From positions 1 through 64,000 of the forward strand of contig JASANG010003177.1 of NCBI GenBank assembly GCA_030248215.1: DNA of 64,000 nucleotides. The letters run 5' to 3'. This stretch comes from Enoplolaimus lenunculus. Its lineage: Eukaryota > Nematoda > Enoplea > Enoplida > Thoracostomopsidae. A model generated the notes under the pieces. The model did not search any database. It was not told the DNA's origin and worked only from the letters and a program-made list of their open reading frames with translations. How positions within the stretch are numbered: the stretch's first letter is position 1; the number at the start of each line of letters is the position of its first letter. The translations under genes were made by a program, and so were the position numbers. Below, piece by piece: positions 12,501 through 20,392 of this stretch.

Positions 12501-15500
12501 TAAATGGCACGTATCCAGCTCAGTTTGCTTAAACGGGATTAAATGGCACGTATCCAGCTCAGTTTGCTTAAACGGGATTAAATGGCACGTATCCAGCTCA
12601 GTTTGCTTAAACGGGATTAAATGGCACGTATCCAGCTCAGTTTGCTTAAACGGGATTAAATGGCACGTATCCAGCTCAGTTTGCTTAAACGGGATGAAAT
12701 GGCACGTAGCCAGCTCAGTTTGCTAGAGTGGGGCTAAATTTTTTTCAAGAGGGCATACAAGGGTTTTCGATGATTTACAAGCAAGTCTGTAGATTTTCTA
12801 GGTGAATCAAAACGCGTCCAGAAGGACTGAGTGCCCACTGACCTCGCTCTTATTACGGGATCGACATAATAACGGCACTGGTTTGAGTTTTGCGAAACAT
12901 CCGGCATCATCCATGTATCAGACTTACCCGGTGGTATACGTATTGAAACGTGTCATCCTTGATGATATCAATTGCCGGAACAGTAGATACTCTCCAATCC
13001 TTCACAATTGGTTCAATCAACGGAGGTAACCATCATGAAATAAACAGTGAAATTGGCTTAAGGGCTAAGCCCAGTAGGAAACAATGAACTTACAATTTAT
13101 TTACCATCCCTGATGTATTAGAAACACTATATTAGAACGCAATTAAAAACCACTGCAATAATTTATCATGGGTTAATCGGTCAACACCAGCCAGACCCAA
13201 TAATGCCGGTAATACAAGTGTCACTTAGAATTCACGAAGCACAAGCTAAATGGGTATTTTTAGACAGTTGCTCTTGCATCATTGCAAACCAGCATGATAT
13301 ACATTTACCTGTGCTGGAAAATCACGAGCGCAGTAGCAGATCCAAAAGTGAGCCGGCGACATACGCGTTTGCGCAATACATTTTGATGAAAAAAGGTTAA
13401 GTAGCGAGCGAAGCAAACAAGAAGCCAAATGTAAATTTTAATATAATTTGTAAGGTGACTTTATATATATGCTTTTGTCATACAAGTTTTACTCTTTCTA
13501 TTTTTTTGCAAAATTTCTCTATTTCAAAATATGGGATGGTCGATCTTATGTCGGCTGATGTGCTACTGCAAAATTACGTTAATCTGTAACTATCACCAAA
13601 ACTTTACTATACTATATATTGCCCATGTTACTTTAAGGGGAGTCCAGGTTTCTGGTGGGTCCATAAACGAGTAGGTTTACATTCTAGATTATATTTTTCC
13701 TTAGGCTTAGGCTTAGGAACAGGTTTTTGCAATGCTTAGGCTTAGACTTAGGCTCAGAAATACGCTTAATCTGCTGATACGCCCCTTAAAGTAACACTGG
13801 CCTGTATGCACCGCATTAGTTTAGCCATATCGTCAATATTACTAGCAACCGCACCAATTGTCACAGTGGTTAGACACCTCAGCAACTTTTCCTGACTGCT
13901 TAAAAATAATTAGGAAAATGGCAACTGTGTAAACGCGATTGGCACATTTTTGCTAGTGATTGGTCAATAGGTTTTAAGCTCATTTCAGTATCGTCAACGG
14001 TATTATTTTTTCAATGACGAGGTTTACAACTTGTAAATAAGAAATGTTTTGATTGGTCAACAGATAAACCAATTAGGCACCGTTGTTAAGGTTGCTCGCC
14101 ACTGTACCAATTGATACCGCGGCGGCGACATTTACGTTAAAAGTTTGTTAATCGCTTTTTATTTGTGCTTAAAAAAATTGTATTCTAAAATGTGTGTAGC
14201 ACCTATCATCAGTTGATTATTTGATAAGTCTTGTAGCTTTCGATTAGGAGAAAAATTCAACACGTTTTTCGCATTTTTTGATTTTCATTCCGCGTCCATT
14301 ATAAAATCACAATTACATGAGTTCGTCAGCTTGGAAATCAATTGCTAACTGGTGATAGCTGCTATACACATTTGAGAATACATACCAAATAATACTGTTG
14401 AACCTAAAATGGTGTTTATGCTGAAACATTGGGTTCAATTGTTCGCAAGCTTTGCCGTAATACGACTTGTTGAAATAATTCCGGTTGATAAACACTGTTA
14501 CATTCAAGCCCGTAGCCAGCTTACCTCGCAAAGTGAGGGGGCTAAAAAATTTTCAGCAAGGGTATAGAATGGTTGTCTCATTGACTTTACAAGCAAGGTT
14601 GAAAATATTCTCGGGAGTCCAAAATTTTTCGAAATGGAACTGGGCCACAATTGGCCACGCTTGGCTACGGGCCCGTGTAGCAAATCAAAAAAATCTTTCA
14701 CTTACCATCTGCCGCTTCGCAATGTGAATCCAAAAATATCAAAATTGTTCCTTTCGCATTCGCTGCACCAGCCAGCCGAGCTCGGATAAGACCTGACCGT
14801 TCTGGCAACGCAACAACTTTGACTTTTTCATACCGTGACATGTAGTCTTTGAGCGGTTCTTTGAGATGGCTGTATGCTGTAGAAATCAAAGTAAAAACAT
14901 ATTAACCGTGTCGCATGAAGACATTTAGTTTGTCAGGCTCTTGTACACTTTCTCTCACATTTCGGGTTACGACTGTCTAAACTCATCTTAGATTTATGTA
15001 AAGCCATCAGCAAATGCTTAGGCTTAAGCAAAGCCTTATTCGAATGCTAAACATGAGCCTAAATCTGCGACGGAAAATTGTACAAAACCATTTCATCGAA
15101 GTGTTTATGTTTTTGAATATCTGGTCAAAAAAATTTGAGGGATTTTCAGAAAAACTTAACAGTTTTAAAGATATTCGAACACAATGCGTTAAACCTACAT
15201 GCATTCGAGAAGTCGTCAACTAATATGACATCGTTGAGCAACTCTGGTGGCGTTCGATTGATCACTGAAGTCACTGTCCGTAGTAAAACGCTCCAAATTT
15301 CATTGTGAAATATAATAATCACCGAAACTGATGGGAAGTTAATCAGGTCGTACTCTTTCTTGTAGCATCTAAAATTTGAAATAAAATTTCACTAGACGGT
15401 CAAGCGACGTTCTAGCTTCTGTCGTACCATGTCATTTAATAGGAGCCAAAGCATAGGCGCCGGGAACGGAGGAGTAGGATTGGCATTTGCCTCCTCAATG

Positions 15501-18500
15501 TTCAGATTGGGTAGGCAGAACCCCGTTTAATATTGCTCACAGCTCACAATATCAAACTGTCGAATACCTGTGCCACCAACACAACCCAAAACGGCATTAA
15601 TTTGAGCATCTTGTCGTTCATATTTTGTTGGCAAAACAATGTGATTTTGGCAAAATAATATTGCTTTTAGCATACGATCATTTTAGGTACCATTGTGCCC
15701 TGCCGATATTAATTTGCTTCCGGCGCCGATAACTCAAAGAGTGGTTAATTTCCGATAAATGTTACGGTGCTACCACAGGCCTGTCTCTGCCTTCGGCACA
15801 AAATCGACCTCTTGCTCCGCTTCCGGTAGAATTTCCGCCGGAGGTTCCGGCCATTTCGGTAGACAAATGGTACTATTGTTTTCCAAACACTTTTGGTACA
15901 AATTTGAGGACTTTATTGTCGGAATTGCAATACCCATAGGCATAAACACAACGTTTGAGAGCATTTTACAGATATCTGCTAAAAATTAGCAAATTAAACA
16001 TCGTTTTACTGCCTTATTTCGTTTTACCTCCGGCTTCGTCTCCATCTTCGGCAAACTTTATTGACCTTCGGCTTATGCTGCGATATTTTTCACCTCTATC
16101 AGAGTATTTGTTTCGTTCAATTATGAAAGCTTAAACCACTCACGGGCTCGCAGCAAAGGGGGGCAGGGGACTCATCCCCTCCTGACAATATTTTGCCCCC
16201 CCCCTAAAAAATCTCAATCTTGCTTGTAAGTCGTTTAGAACCTTTGTATACCCCTCCTGAAAATCTTTTAGCCTCCCTGGCAAGGTGAGCTGGCTATGGG
16301 CCTGGCCGCTCACGAATTTGCCGGGAATCGACTGTCATCAGTGAAATGCAATTTTTTATTTTATGGTGGGCGTAGCCTGGGTGACCCCTTTGAATCCGAG
16401 AGTGATTGTCAAACAGGCTTTGAGATCAAACGGTGACTTACTCGGGATCTCTTGGTCCCGGCAAAGTACGATTAAGTGACATCATGTCGGAAATATACGT
16501 ATTAAACCCTTGCGCCCATCCAATATCATACTTTTCACGCTCTGTTGAGTTGAGCTTCTGAAAAAACATGTGCAGAAAATGAAAACATTTTACTAAGGCT
16601 TTCATTAGCTTAAAATTCATTATCCTTCTTTCCTTTGGAATACATTATACTCTAACTAAATTTTGCTGTAAATCCTTCCGCCATAATACAATCTGTAACT
16701 TAAGCCTAAACCTGAACGTAGCCTAACGCCTCGCAGTCTCTAAATTCTTCAGTCCATCTGTATCCGAGTACACTGTAAATTCTAATGAGTTCATTAATCA
16801 ATTCACCTGGCGGATTGGTTATTTCTGAATTAATATCAGTAAACATTAACTCACTCTGAGTTGACTCGATTCTCATTCTGAGTTGAGTTGACTCTGAGTG
16901 AGTTGGTTAATTAACTCAGAATGAATTGAATCGGCTCACAATTCAAAGTTCTGATAGTCCTACCTCAAACTGAACGGATTCAACTTATTCTGAATTAAAA
17001 TCAACTCACTGAAATTTACAGTGTAGAAAGTTTTGTATTATTATTATTATGGACTGGTGCCTGTATTGTCCTTGCCTCTGCTAAGTGTTTTTGCGGGCTC
17101 AACCCTAACCCTGAGATTACATTTGGATCAATAAACACTGGTTGCCCGCGTTCACCAGGCATCAACGGAGACCATTGATATATTGGATTATTCGGATCTT
17201 CAACAAACTCGCGCGGCGCTTCCAAGTTGGGATCCATCCATTCGTTGGCCAAGTTATCAGCAGACTTTGGTGTTTTGACTGTTCGACGCTGACCTAAACG
17301 ACGCAGTTTAGTTCTGTGTTCGCGTTGGCCGATTTCGACAATTTTTTGTTGGTATTCACGATGTTCTTTGATGTTGCGATGGTTGACTTCTGTAAATCGA
17401 AATTTCAACTCTTCATTGTAGCGTTCGCGTCACTAAACTTTGACGGCAACTCAAAAATGTAAACGCTCCAATTTTGAAATTTTTTCATAGTTGAAAATTC
17501 CCAGGCGCTTCCGAATCCAGACGGGTCATGGGCGCGCACGTAGGCCTCAGCCAAAAAAGTTTTTGCGATTAAGTGGTAAGGCTCCTATCTTACAATTTTT
17601 CCCGCTCAGAAAATTGCCACGTATATGCAGTAAAAATTGCGTTTCATAACTTTTGCAAGCCCACCCTTCGTCGAAAATTTTTGGATCCGTCACTGTCTCC
17701 AAGATCTCTTTCTATACAGCGTTCTGTAGATTTCTTCGCTAGTTTTAATGAGTTTTGTTTTGTTGTTTTAAAAGACATAAATGTAAACAATATTGGCTTC
17801 TGTAAGCTGAGGTGTAAATCAAAAACATTTTAAGCAAAATTGTCTTCAATTAGGGCCCGTATTCTCAAATGCGTATAGCACCTATCACCAGTTATCGGTT
17901 TAGTTTTCTGTAATTGACGAACCTTTACTTTACAATACAAAATTTTTGTGTTTTATCAATTTTAACAATTAATTCGTAGATATTTTGTTTTAAATTAACC
18001 TGATTAGTGATTAAATTTTTAAAAATTTTGCCCTCGTAATGGTGTGGGTCATGACCTAAACGAACTGTAAGACTGATTTTCTTGAACAGTGGATCCACTT
18101 ACGCACAGCGTTTATCTCGTTACTATCCCCTTATACGCTGTAAATTCAAGTGAGTTGATTTTCACCTATTGTGAATTGAATCACTCAGTCTGAGTTAGGA
18201 CTAGGAAAACTAAGAATTCTGATTTGATTTAACTCATTATAAGTTATAATACATCCACTCATTCTGATTCTACTCAATTTAAAGTGAAAATCAACTCAAC
18301 TAAGAGTGAAAATCAACTCAACTCAAAGTGAGTTACTAGTATTAATTTGGAAATAATTAACCAGCTAGATTAGCAGATTACTGAGTGAACCGAATAACAG
18401 AAGGGAGAGTGATATCTATTTGGCCTCGTCAGAGGGTGCCCCTGTTATTAGTTTAGGGTCTGTTATTTCTATGAAACTGGTATTGCAACTATCCGTTGAA

Positions 18501-19067
18501 TAAAACGTTTATATTTCTTGCATCAAAAGCCTGAGCGATAATGCAAGGATATACTTAGGACTGTACTTTTAAAACTTAAGTACGCTTTAAAGTGTCGAAC
18601 TCAACTTTATTTGGTCCTGCGATCATTATATGCACCACAATTAAAAATAATTGACATTTATGGACTCTAATTTTTTGGACTCCATCCGCTGACGGACTTT
18701 AATTACGGATACGGTCTCCGATTGATTCGAACTTAAAATGGGGATTGAGACCCATCTAATTACCTCCTCTTTTATTTGGGGTCACTGCAGTAATAAACTC
18801 AATGGGATTCACATTGTACCAGAGCGTGCGGGACCTGCTGGCCTAGCATCAATAGCGCCCGCTATGATCTGCCCTAATTTTTTTACCTTCTTCATTGTTA
18901 TAACTACGTCTCATTCTTGCAATCGCGGCTGCCCTTTGATTATGTGATATTTCAGCGAATTGCACTTTAAGTGCAAACAAAACAATTACAACGCATGCGC
19001 CAAACATTGATGCAGCGAGTATTTTAGTGTGCACCACTTTGCGGCGAACCACCCGATACGGCCACAT
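1892..19067 (-). CDS. polypeptide N-acetylgalactosaminyltransferase (13 coding exons, 806 aa)
   Basis: This enzyme transfers GalNAc from UDP-GalNAc to Ser/Thr of secreted proteins, the first step of mucin-type O-glycosylation, as a Golgi type II membrane protein. Thirteen minus-strand exons join in phase to 2421 nt. Seen in order: short cytosolic tail and membrane anchor (residues 15-34), stem, GT-A domain with VDDFSN (254-259), DSH metal motif (310-312), PTMAGGLF (391-398), WGGEN (418-422) and SHVGHIFRK with the third metal-binding His (446). A three-repeat ricin B-type lectin follows (about 533-653), each repeat in its own exon. A Gln/Pro-rich tail of about 150 residues (654-806) is unusual for the family. 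Intron 2 uses a GC donor and intron 5 lacks an AG acceptor. Most introns hold MITEs or satellite. The paralogue cannot be named from motifs alone. Confidence 0.93.
1895..2240 (-). repeat. CAG/CAA-rich low-complexity coding repeat
   Basis: The minus strand reads as long interrupted runs of CAA and CAG with CCA/CCG inserts, giving runs of up to about eight Gln in the GALNT tail. CAA and CAG are mixed, so purity is low. The opposite strand gives a spurious Val-rich ORF. Confidence 0.9.
2690..2929 (-). repeat. partial copy of TGCAAGTT long-inverted-repeat element
   Basis: On the minus strand this follows the left part of the element at 60253-60556: a CCTGATTCACATATG start, GCAAGTTTGGTCACAAA, TTGAAGTTCTTACAGCTG and TATTCACTGGAATTCATGCT in the same order. 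The far end has decayed. It lies in GALNT intron 12. Confidence 0.65.
3530..3705 (+). mobile_element. tRNA-derived SINE
   Basis: A tRNA-like head starts GGCTACGTGGCGCAGTGG (A box TGGCGCAGTGG), with B box GAGTTCGATCCCC about 45 bp on. The acceptor ends do not pair, so it is not a tRNA gene. A unique body of about 90 bp follows, then an ATCTTAATAATAATGA tail, the usual SINE layout. It lies in GALNT intron 12. Confidence 0.7.
3949..4080 (-). CDS. GALNT exon 12: lectin repeat beta
   Basis: Residues 570-613: [17 protein letters not shown] and [17 protein letters not shown], with the CLD and GNQ-x-(F/W) features of a ricin B repeat. Acceptor CATTTCAG, donor AAT|GTATGT, phase 0. Confidence 0.93.
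4909..5019 (-). CDS. GALNT exon 11: lectin repeat alpha
   Basis: Residues 533-569: [11 protein letters not shown] and [10 protein letters not shown] fit a ricin-type alpha repeat (C-x-D ... CHG-x-GG-x-Q). Flanked by CATTTTAG and CAG|GTATGT, both phase 0. Without it the lectin would have only two repeats. Confidence 0.85.
5572..5886. mobile_element. GC-rich foldback MITE (GGGTTGCGCTATAC ends)
   Basis: Ends in inverted copies of AGGGTTGCG...CCGGCGCCGTCCGTCACC. The inside is a set of direct and inverted repeats of GACGGACGGCGCCGTACGGG, about 60-70% GC in an AT-rich background. Relatives lie at 25823-25970, 52586-52703, 59825-59897 and 60903-61052. It sits in GALNT intron 10. ORFs read through it are repeat artefacts. 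Confidence 0.85.
6465..6530. repeat. (AAT)n microsatellite
   Basis: About 20 AAT/TAA units, uninterrupted until near the right end, in GALNT intron 10 close to exon 10. Confidence 0.97.
6554..6682 (-). CDS. GALNT exon 10: linker to lectin domain
   Basis: Residues 490-532: [20 protein letters not shown] and [11 protein letters not shown], the conserved catalytic-lectin linker. Acceptor GATTTCAG, donor CAG|GTGATA, phase 0. Confidence 0.93.
6765..7181 (-). mobile_element. Tc1/mariner-like MITE, one end lost
   Basis: Starts after a TA with CTGTATTGACCCGAATAAGA, the terminal repeat of the full copy at 33461-33901, and follows that copy's reverse complement. The far inverted end is missing. It lies in GALNT intron 9. 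Confidence 0.85.
8002..8184 (-). CDS. GALNT exon 9: end of catalytic domain
   Basis: Residues 429-489: [20 protein letters not shown] includes the His that completes the Mn2+ site; [11 protein letters not shown] follows. Acceptor TATTTGCAG, donor CGG|GTTAGT, phase 0. Confidence 0.93.
8748..8918 (+). mobile_element. MITE with TTAGGC-rich core (family 2)
   Basis: Shares with 19262-19418, 32267-32425 and (reversed) 10738-10862 a GAGGAACTCTTTTTTTGC-like left end, GGACTGCAATATAGTAAGC and a core of degenerate TTAGGC units, ending GGAATATGCTTATACTACTG and GTTCCGGCCC. It lies in GALNT intron 8. Confidence 0.7.
9010..9127 (-). CDS. GALNT exon 8: TPTMAGGLF / WGGEN
   Basis: Residues 389-428: [16 protein letters not shown] and [13 protein letters not shown], the Gal/GalNAc-T motif that defines the family. 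Acceptor TTGTTTTAG, donor AAG|GTAAGT, phase 0. Confidence 0.95.
9259..9372 (+). repeat. dispersed GCCCGTAGCC repeat, partial
   Basis: GGCCCGTAGCCATTTCACC followed by GGGGGGCTAAACG and TTTTTACAAGCAATGTTGAA matches copies at 14508-14674 and 12700-12800 and, reversed, 16145-16303. Confidence 0.65.
9810..10080 (+). mobile_element. TTAA-flanked (piggyBac-like) MITE with tRNA-like core
   Basis: 271 bp. Starts TTAACCCCTTCTCACAT and ends ATGTGAGAAAGGGCTAA (inverted ends, TTAA/CTAA flanks). Just inside the left end is a perfect 20-bp palindrome, GAGTTGCCTATAGGCAACTC. The middle has A-box-like TAGCTGAGTGG, a CGCCTCCCAC anticodon-arm-like block and B-box-like AGTTCGAATCC. It lies in GALNT intron 7. Confidence 0.85.
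10563..10669 (-). CDS. GALNT exon 7: GGFGWDL block
   Basis: Residues 354-389: [18 protein letters not shown] and [10 protein letters not shown] correspond to the family's GGFDW...RW...P segment. Acceptor CCGTTTAG, donor CTGGA|GTAGGT, phase 2. Too short to stand out as an ORF; found by homology. Confidence 0.88.
10738..10862 (-). mobile_element. TTAGGC-core MITE (family 2), partial
   Basis: On the minus strand reads AGGGGCGGAACGTTTTTTTG, AGTAAGCGTAAGC and then degenerate TTAGGC units, as at 32267-32425. The right end is missing. It lies in GALNT intron 6. Confidence 0.6.
11024..11265 (-). CDS. unidentified Cys-containing ORF, possible exon
   Basis: An open minus-strand frame of about 75 codons without ATG, ending TAG. 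It reads [29 protein letters not shown], then [20 protein letters not shown]. Composition is protein-like and not repetitive, and it lies between GALNT exons 6 and 7. A strong acceptor (TTTTAACAG|AA) and donor (GAT|GTGAGT) fall inside it. It does not belong in the GALNT frame. It could be a retained fragment of another gene, a nested gene's exon, or chance. I do not recognise the family. Confidence 0.3.
11260..12730. repeat. 39-bp minisatellite, about 37 copies, with 468-bp higher-order period
   Basis: Unit: CGGGATTAAATGGCACGTAG plus CCAGCTCAGTTTGCTTAAA. Variants differ at TTAAAC/TTGGGC, CACGT/CCCGT and TAGCC/TATCC. A rare AGCTGAG variant recurs exactly 468 bp (12 units) apart, near 11820 and 12288. 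The unit is a multiple of three, so open frames appear but are not genes. It fills most of GALNT intron 6. Confidence 0.97.
12725..12800 (+). repeat. remainder of the GCCCGTAGCC repeat beside the minisatellite
   Basis: GAGTGGGGCTAAATTTTTTT, AGGGCATACAAGG and GATTTACAAGCAAG match the segment that follows GCCCGTAGCCAGCTT in the copies at 9259 and 14508. The minisatellite therefore sits inside such a copy. Confidence 0.7.
12928..13034 (-). CDS. GALNT exon 6: WLPPLIEPI block
   Basis: Residues 318-353: [24 protein letters not shown]. Phase and homology put the start at GA|TGG, but the preceding bases read TTTATTTCAT, so the intron ends in AT instead of AG. Every upstream AG acceptor in phase would carry the TGA that lies just before TGG. 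The donor is CGG|GTAAGT, phase 0. Confidence 0.85.
13619..13803. mobile_element. MITE with TTAGGC core (family 1)
   Basis: Inverted ends GCCCATGTTACTTTAAGGGG and CCCCTTAAAGTAACACTGGC. The core has CTTAGGCTTAGGCTTAGGAA and CTTAGGCTTAGACTTAGGC. Same family as 37101-37292. It lies in GALNT intron 5. Confidence 0.85.
14181..14380. mobile_element. MITE with AGCACCTATCACCAGTT ends
   Basis: Inverted ends TATTCTAAAATGTGTGTAGC / GCTATACACATTTGAGAATA, with CACCTATCATCAGTTG and CTAACTGGTGATAG just inside. Relatives: 28991-29132 and a single end at about 17863-17912. Confidence 0.8.
14508..14674 (+). mobile_element. MITE with GCCCGTAGCCA inverted ends
   Basis: Left end GCCCGTAGCCAGCTTACCTC, right end ACGCTTGGCTACGGGC, with TTTACAAGCAAGGTTGAAAA in between. 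This is the most complete copy of the family whose left end became the 39-bp minisatellite. The right end lies about 30 bp from GALNT exon 5. Confidence 0.75.
14706..14876 (-). CDS. GALNT exon 5: DSH metal-binding motif
   Basis: Residues 261-318: [12 protein letters not shown] and [14 protein letters not shown]. The Asp and His of DSH bind Mn2+. Acceptor TTTCTACAG, donor GATG|GTAAGTG, phase 1. Confidence 0.95.
15199..15368 (-). CDS. GALNT exon 4: UDP-binding half of GT-A domain
   Basis: Residues 204-261: [25 protein letters not shown] and VILVDDFSN are the standard GT1 motifs of GALNTs. Acceptor AAATTTTAG, donor GCAT|GTAGGT, phase 1, giving a Ser codon with exon 5. Confidence 0.92.
15776..16100. 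mobile_element. older CTCCGG-type MITE copy
   Basis: CCTGTCTCTGCCTTCGGCAC, AAAATCGACCTCTTGCTCC and ACCTCCGGCTTCGTCTCC follow the order of the elements at 26558-27303, but the CCGGCT hexamers have decayed. No clear target duplication. It lies in GALNT intron 3. Confidence 0.6.
16145..16303 (-). mobile_element. GCCCGTAGCC-end MITE, reversed copy
   Basis: The minus strand starts GGCCCATAGCCAGCTCACCT and continues GGGAGGCTAAAAGATTTTCA and TTACAAGCAAG, as in the 14508 copy. A run of nine C lies near the other end. Confidence 0.65.
16442..16557 (-). CDS. GALNT exon 3: start of catalytic region
   Basis: Residues 166-204: [20 protein letters not shown] matches the conserved block before the GT-A fold. 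Acceptor TTTTTTCAG, donor GA|GTAAGT, phase 2. Confidence 0.92.
16771..17023. mobile_element. TA-flanked MITE with GAGTTGA repeats
   Basis: CACTGTAAATTCTAATGAG and GAAATTTACAGTG are inverted ends between two TA dinucleotides (16769-70, 17024-25). The inside is a run of direct and inverted GAGTTGA / TCAACTC motifs. It sits in GALNT intron 2, 53 bp from exon 2, and its end supplies a GTAAAT that could serve as an alternative donor. Confidence 0.8.
17076..17389 (-). CDS. GALNT exon 2: stem region
   Basis: Residues 61-165: a charged stem that ends before the catalytic domain with [11 protein letters not shown]. The acceptor is TTTACAG|AA. The only donor that keeps phase and the family's length is GCAGAG|GCAAGG, a GC-AG intron. 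The next GT downstream lies in the terminal repeat of a MITE (16771-17023) and is the alternative donor. Confidence 0.85.
18135..18340. mobile_element. relative of the GAGTTGA MITE, partial
   Basis: GCTGTAAATTCAAGTGAGTT starts like the left end of 16771-17023 and is followed by many TCAACTCA / TGAGTTGA motifs, including AAAATCAACTCAACTAAGAG. The right end is not clear. It lies in GALNT intron 1. Confidence 0.65.
18384..18793 (+). mobile_element. Tc1/mariner-like MITE, diverged copy
   Basis: Follows 33461-33901: ACCGAATAACAGAAG, GATATCTATTTGGCCTC, ACTTAAGTACGCTTTAAAG, TTTATGGACTCTAATT, then CCTCTTTTATTTGGGGTCAC at the right end. Terminal repeats are degraded. It lies in GALNT intron 1 and approaches exon 1. 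Confidence 0.8.
18887..19067 (-). CDS. GALNT exon 1: start, transmembrane anchor
   Basis: Begins with ATG and encodes residues 1-60 plus one base. A basic tail (RRK) precedes the hydrophobic stretch [17 protein letters not shown], the expected type II signal-anchor. The donor is GAAG|GTAAAA, phase 1, which restores GAA with exon 2. Confidence 0.88.
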
Positions 19068-19261
19068 TGTTTTTTATTATGACAAAAATAAATAAACAGT
19101 ATGTTTTTTCGTTAAAAATTATTTAAACATAGAAGGTCGTTTTTAACCTTCTGTACCCAAAGTTCTAAATTAAAAAACTGTTTCTACTGAATTCTCAATA
19201 ATTTTCGTACACCTACGCTCAGCGAATGTTCCATACTGTACACGACACAAGTATAAAGATT

Positions 19262-19418
19262 AGAAGCGGAACATTTTTGCGAGACTGCAATAGAGTAACC
19301 TTAATAAGTTTTACACTACTTTTTGCTTATGCATAGGCATAAGTATAAGGTCCTTTTTACGCTTAGGTTAGGTTTAGGCTTAGGAATATGCTTATACTGC
19401 TGTTAAGGCCCTTCTTTT
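19262..19418 (+). mobile_element. TTAGGC-core MITE (family 2)
   Basis: AGCGGAACATTTTTGCGAG, GACTGCAATAGAGTAA, then TTACGCTTAGGTTAGGTTTA and GGAATATGCTTATACTGC. It lies about 200 bp upstream of the GALNT start. Confidence 0.75.
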
Positions 19419-19587
19419 AGCATTTCACCATGTTAGCATTGTGTTTGCAACTTATTTCTGCGCGTTTTATAATCCAGATTGAACCAATATCACTATAAGA
19501 AACGTTGTGCTCAATGGCGGATCCATGATTATATAGTGTCAATTGCTGTTCTACGCTGTTTATTTCTCTGTTTTATATACAATAGTA

Positions 19588-19796
19588 TAAGCACGCTTTA
19601 AAGTTTCGAACTCACCTTTATTTGGCCCTGGAGTCATTTAGGCGCTACAATCAGGGATAATAGACATTTATGGAATCTATTAACAAGGGTTTAAGGACTC
19701 TACCCGCTTACGGATTTTTATTAGGGATACGGACTCCTATTAATTGTGGCTCAAAATGAAGACCCCCTCTTATATGGGTCACTCAGTATGGGTCAA
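19588..19796 (+). mobile_element. Tc1/mariner-like MITE, right half
   Basis: AGCACGCTTTAAAGTTTCGA through ATACGGACTCCTATTAATTG and CCCCCTCTTATATGGGTCAC matches the right half of 33461-33901. Confidence 0.8.
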
Positions 19797-20154
19797 AAAT
19801 TAGTTTATTACCTGTGAAATTTTGACTCCCCCCATTTTGAGATCCTGGATCCGCCACTGGTTGTGCTCGATATTCTGGATTCTTCTATGCTAAGAAACTC
19901 AGGCTTAGAGTGAAGTTGAAGCTTTTAGTCGCAAGGCTTTCAAAACTCGATTGGCTGAGTTACCACATTCAGGTTTTCATATATTTGAATTTAACCGGAC
20001 TTTACATTTTATAGGGACACGTCATCTTAATAGCTACTAAACCCTATTTTCAACATGTAAACCGTTTAAATAACAAACAAAACTTGCTATAAAATTTCGA
20101 CAACATAACTCGACAATTGTATGACAACACTCGAGTTACATTGAACAGTAGGCA

Positions 20155-20392
20155 AAGCGATTTGAATGAAAAGTTCAATCTAACATTAAAGTATTTGCCA
20201 GAATTCAACGAAATGTATTCATCGAGACTCAATTATTTCATGGTTGTGTTGTATACAGTGGCGCAGGAACGATTTCGAGAGCGTGGGAACAACGTGAAAG
20301 TTTTTGACGAGGAAATGCATGTTCAACGGCGAATCGACGAACTCTCGGTAGGGGATTTGAGTCAGATTGACCAAGCTTTAAAAAGCGGGTGA
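20155..20392 (+). CDS. possible terminal exon of a BAR-like helical protein
   Basis: The frame is open from 20093 and ends TGA at 20390. The chosen start follows an acceptor-like TTACATTGAACAGTAG. The protein is charged and helical: LPEFNEMYSSRLNYFMVVLY, then VAQERFRERGNN and a short RRIDELSVGDLSQID end. The pattern LPxFxxxxSSRLNYFxxVLxxxAQ resembles the last long helix of BIN3/amphiphysin-type BAR domains, but this rests on memory and is weak. No upstream exon was found in 19070-20090. It is the only plus-strand candidate between the GALNT gene and the receptor cluster. Confidence 0.38.

Noticed and set aside
13690-13770. True telomere or chromosome end
   Set aside because: TTAGGC runs are short, degenerate and enclosed by MITE ends with unique sequence on both sides.
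14698-14889. Separate small gene starting with ATG at 14889
   Set aside because: It is GALNT exon 5 read through into its introns; the real exon is 14706-14876.
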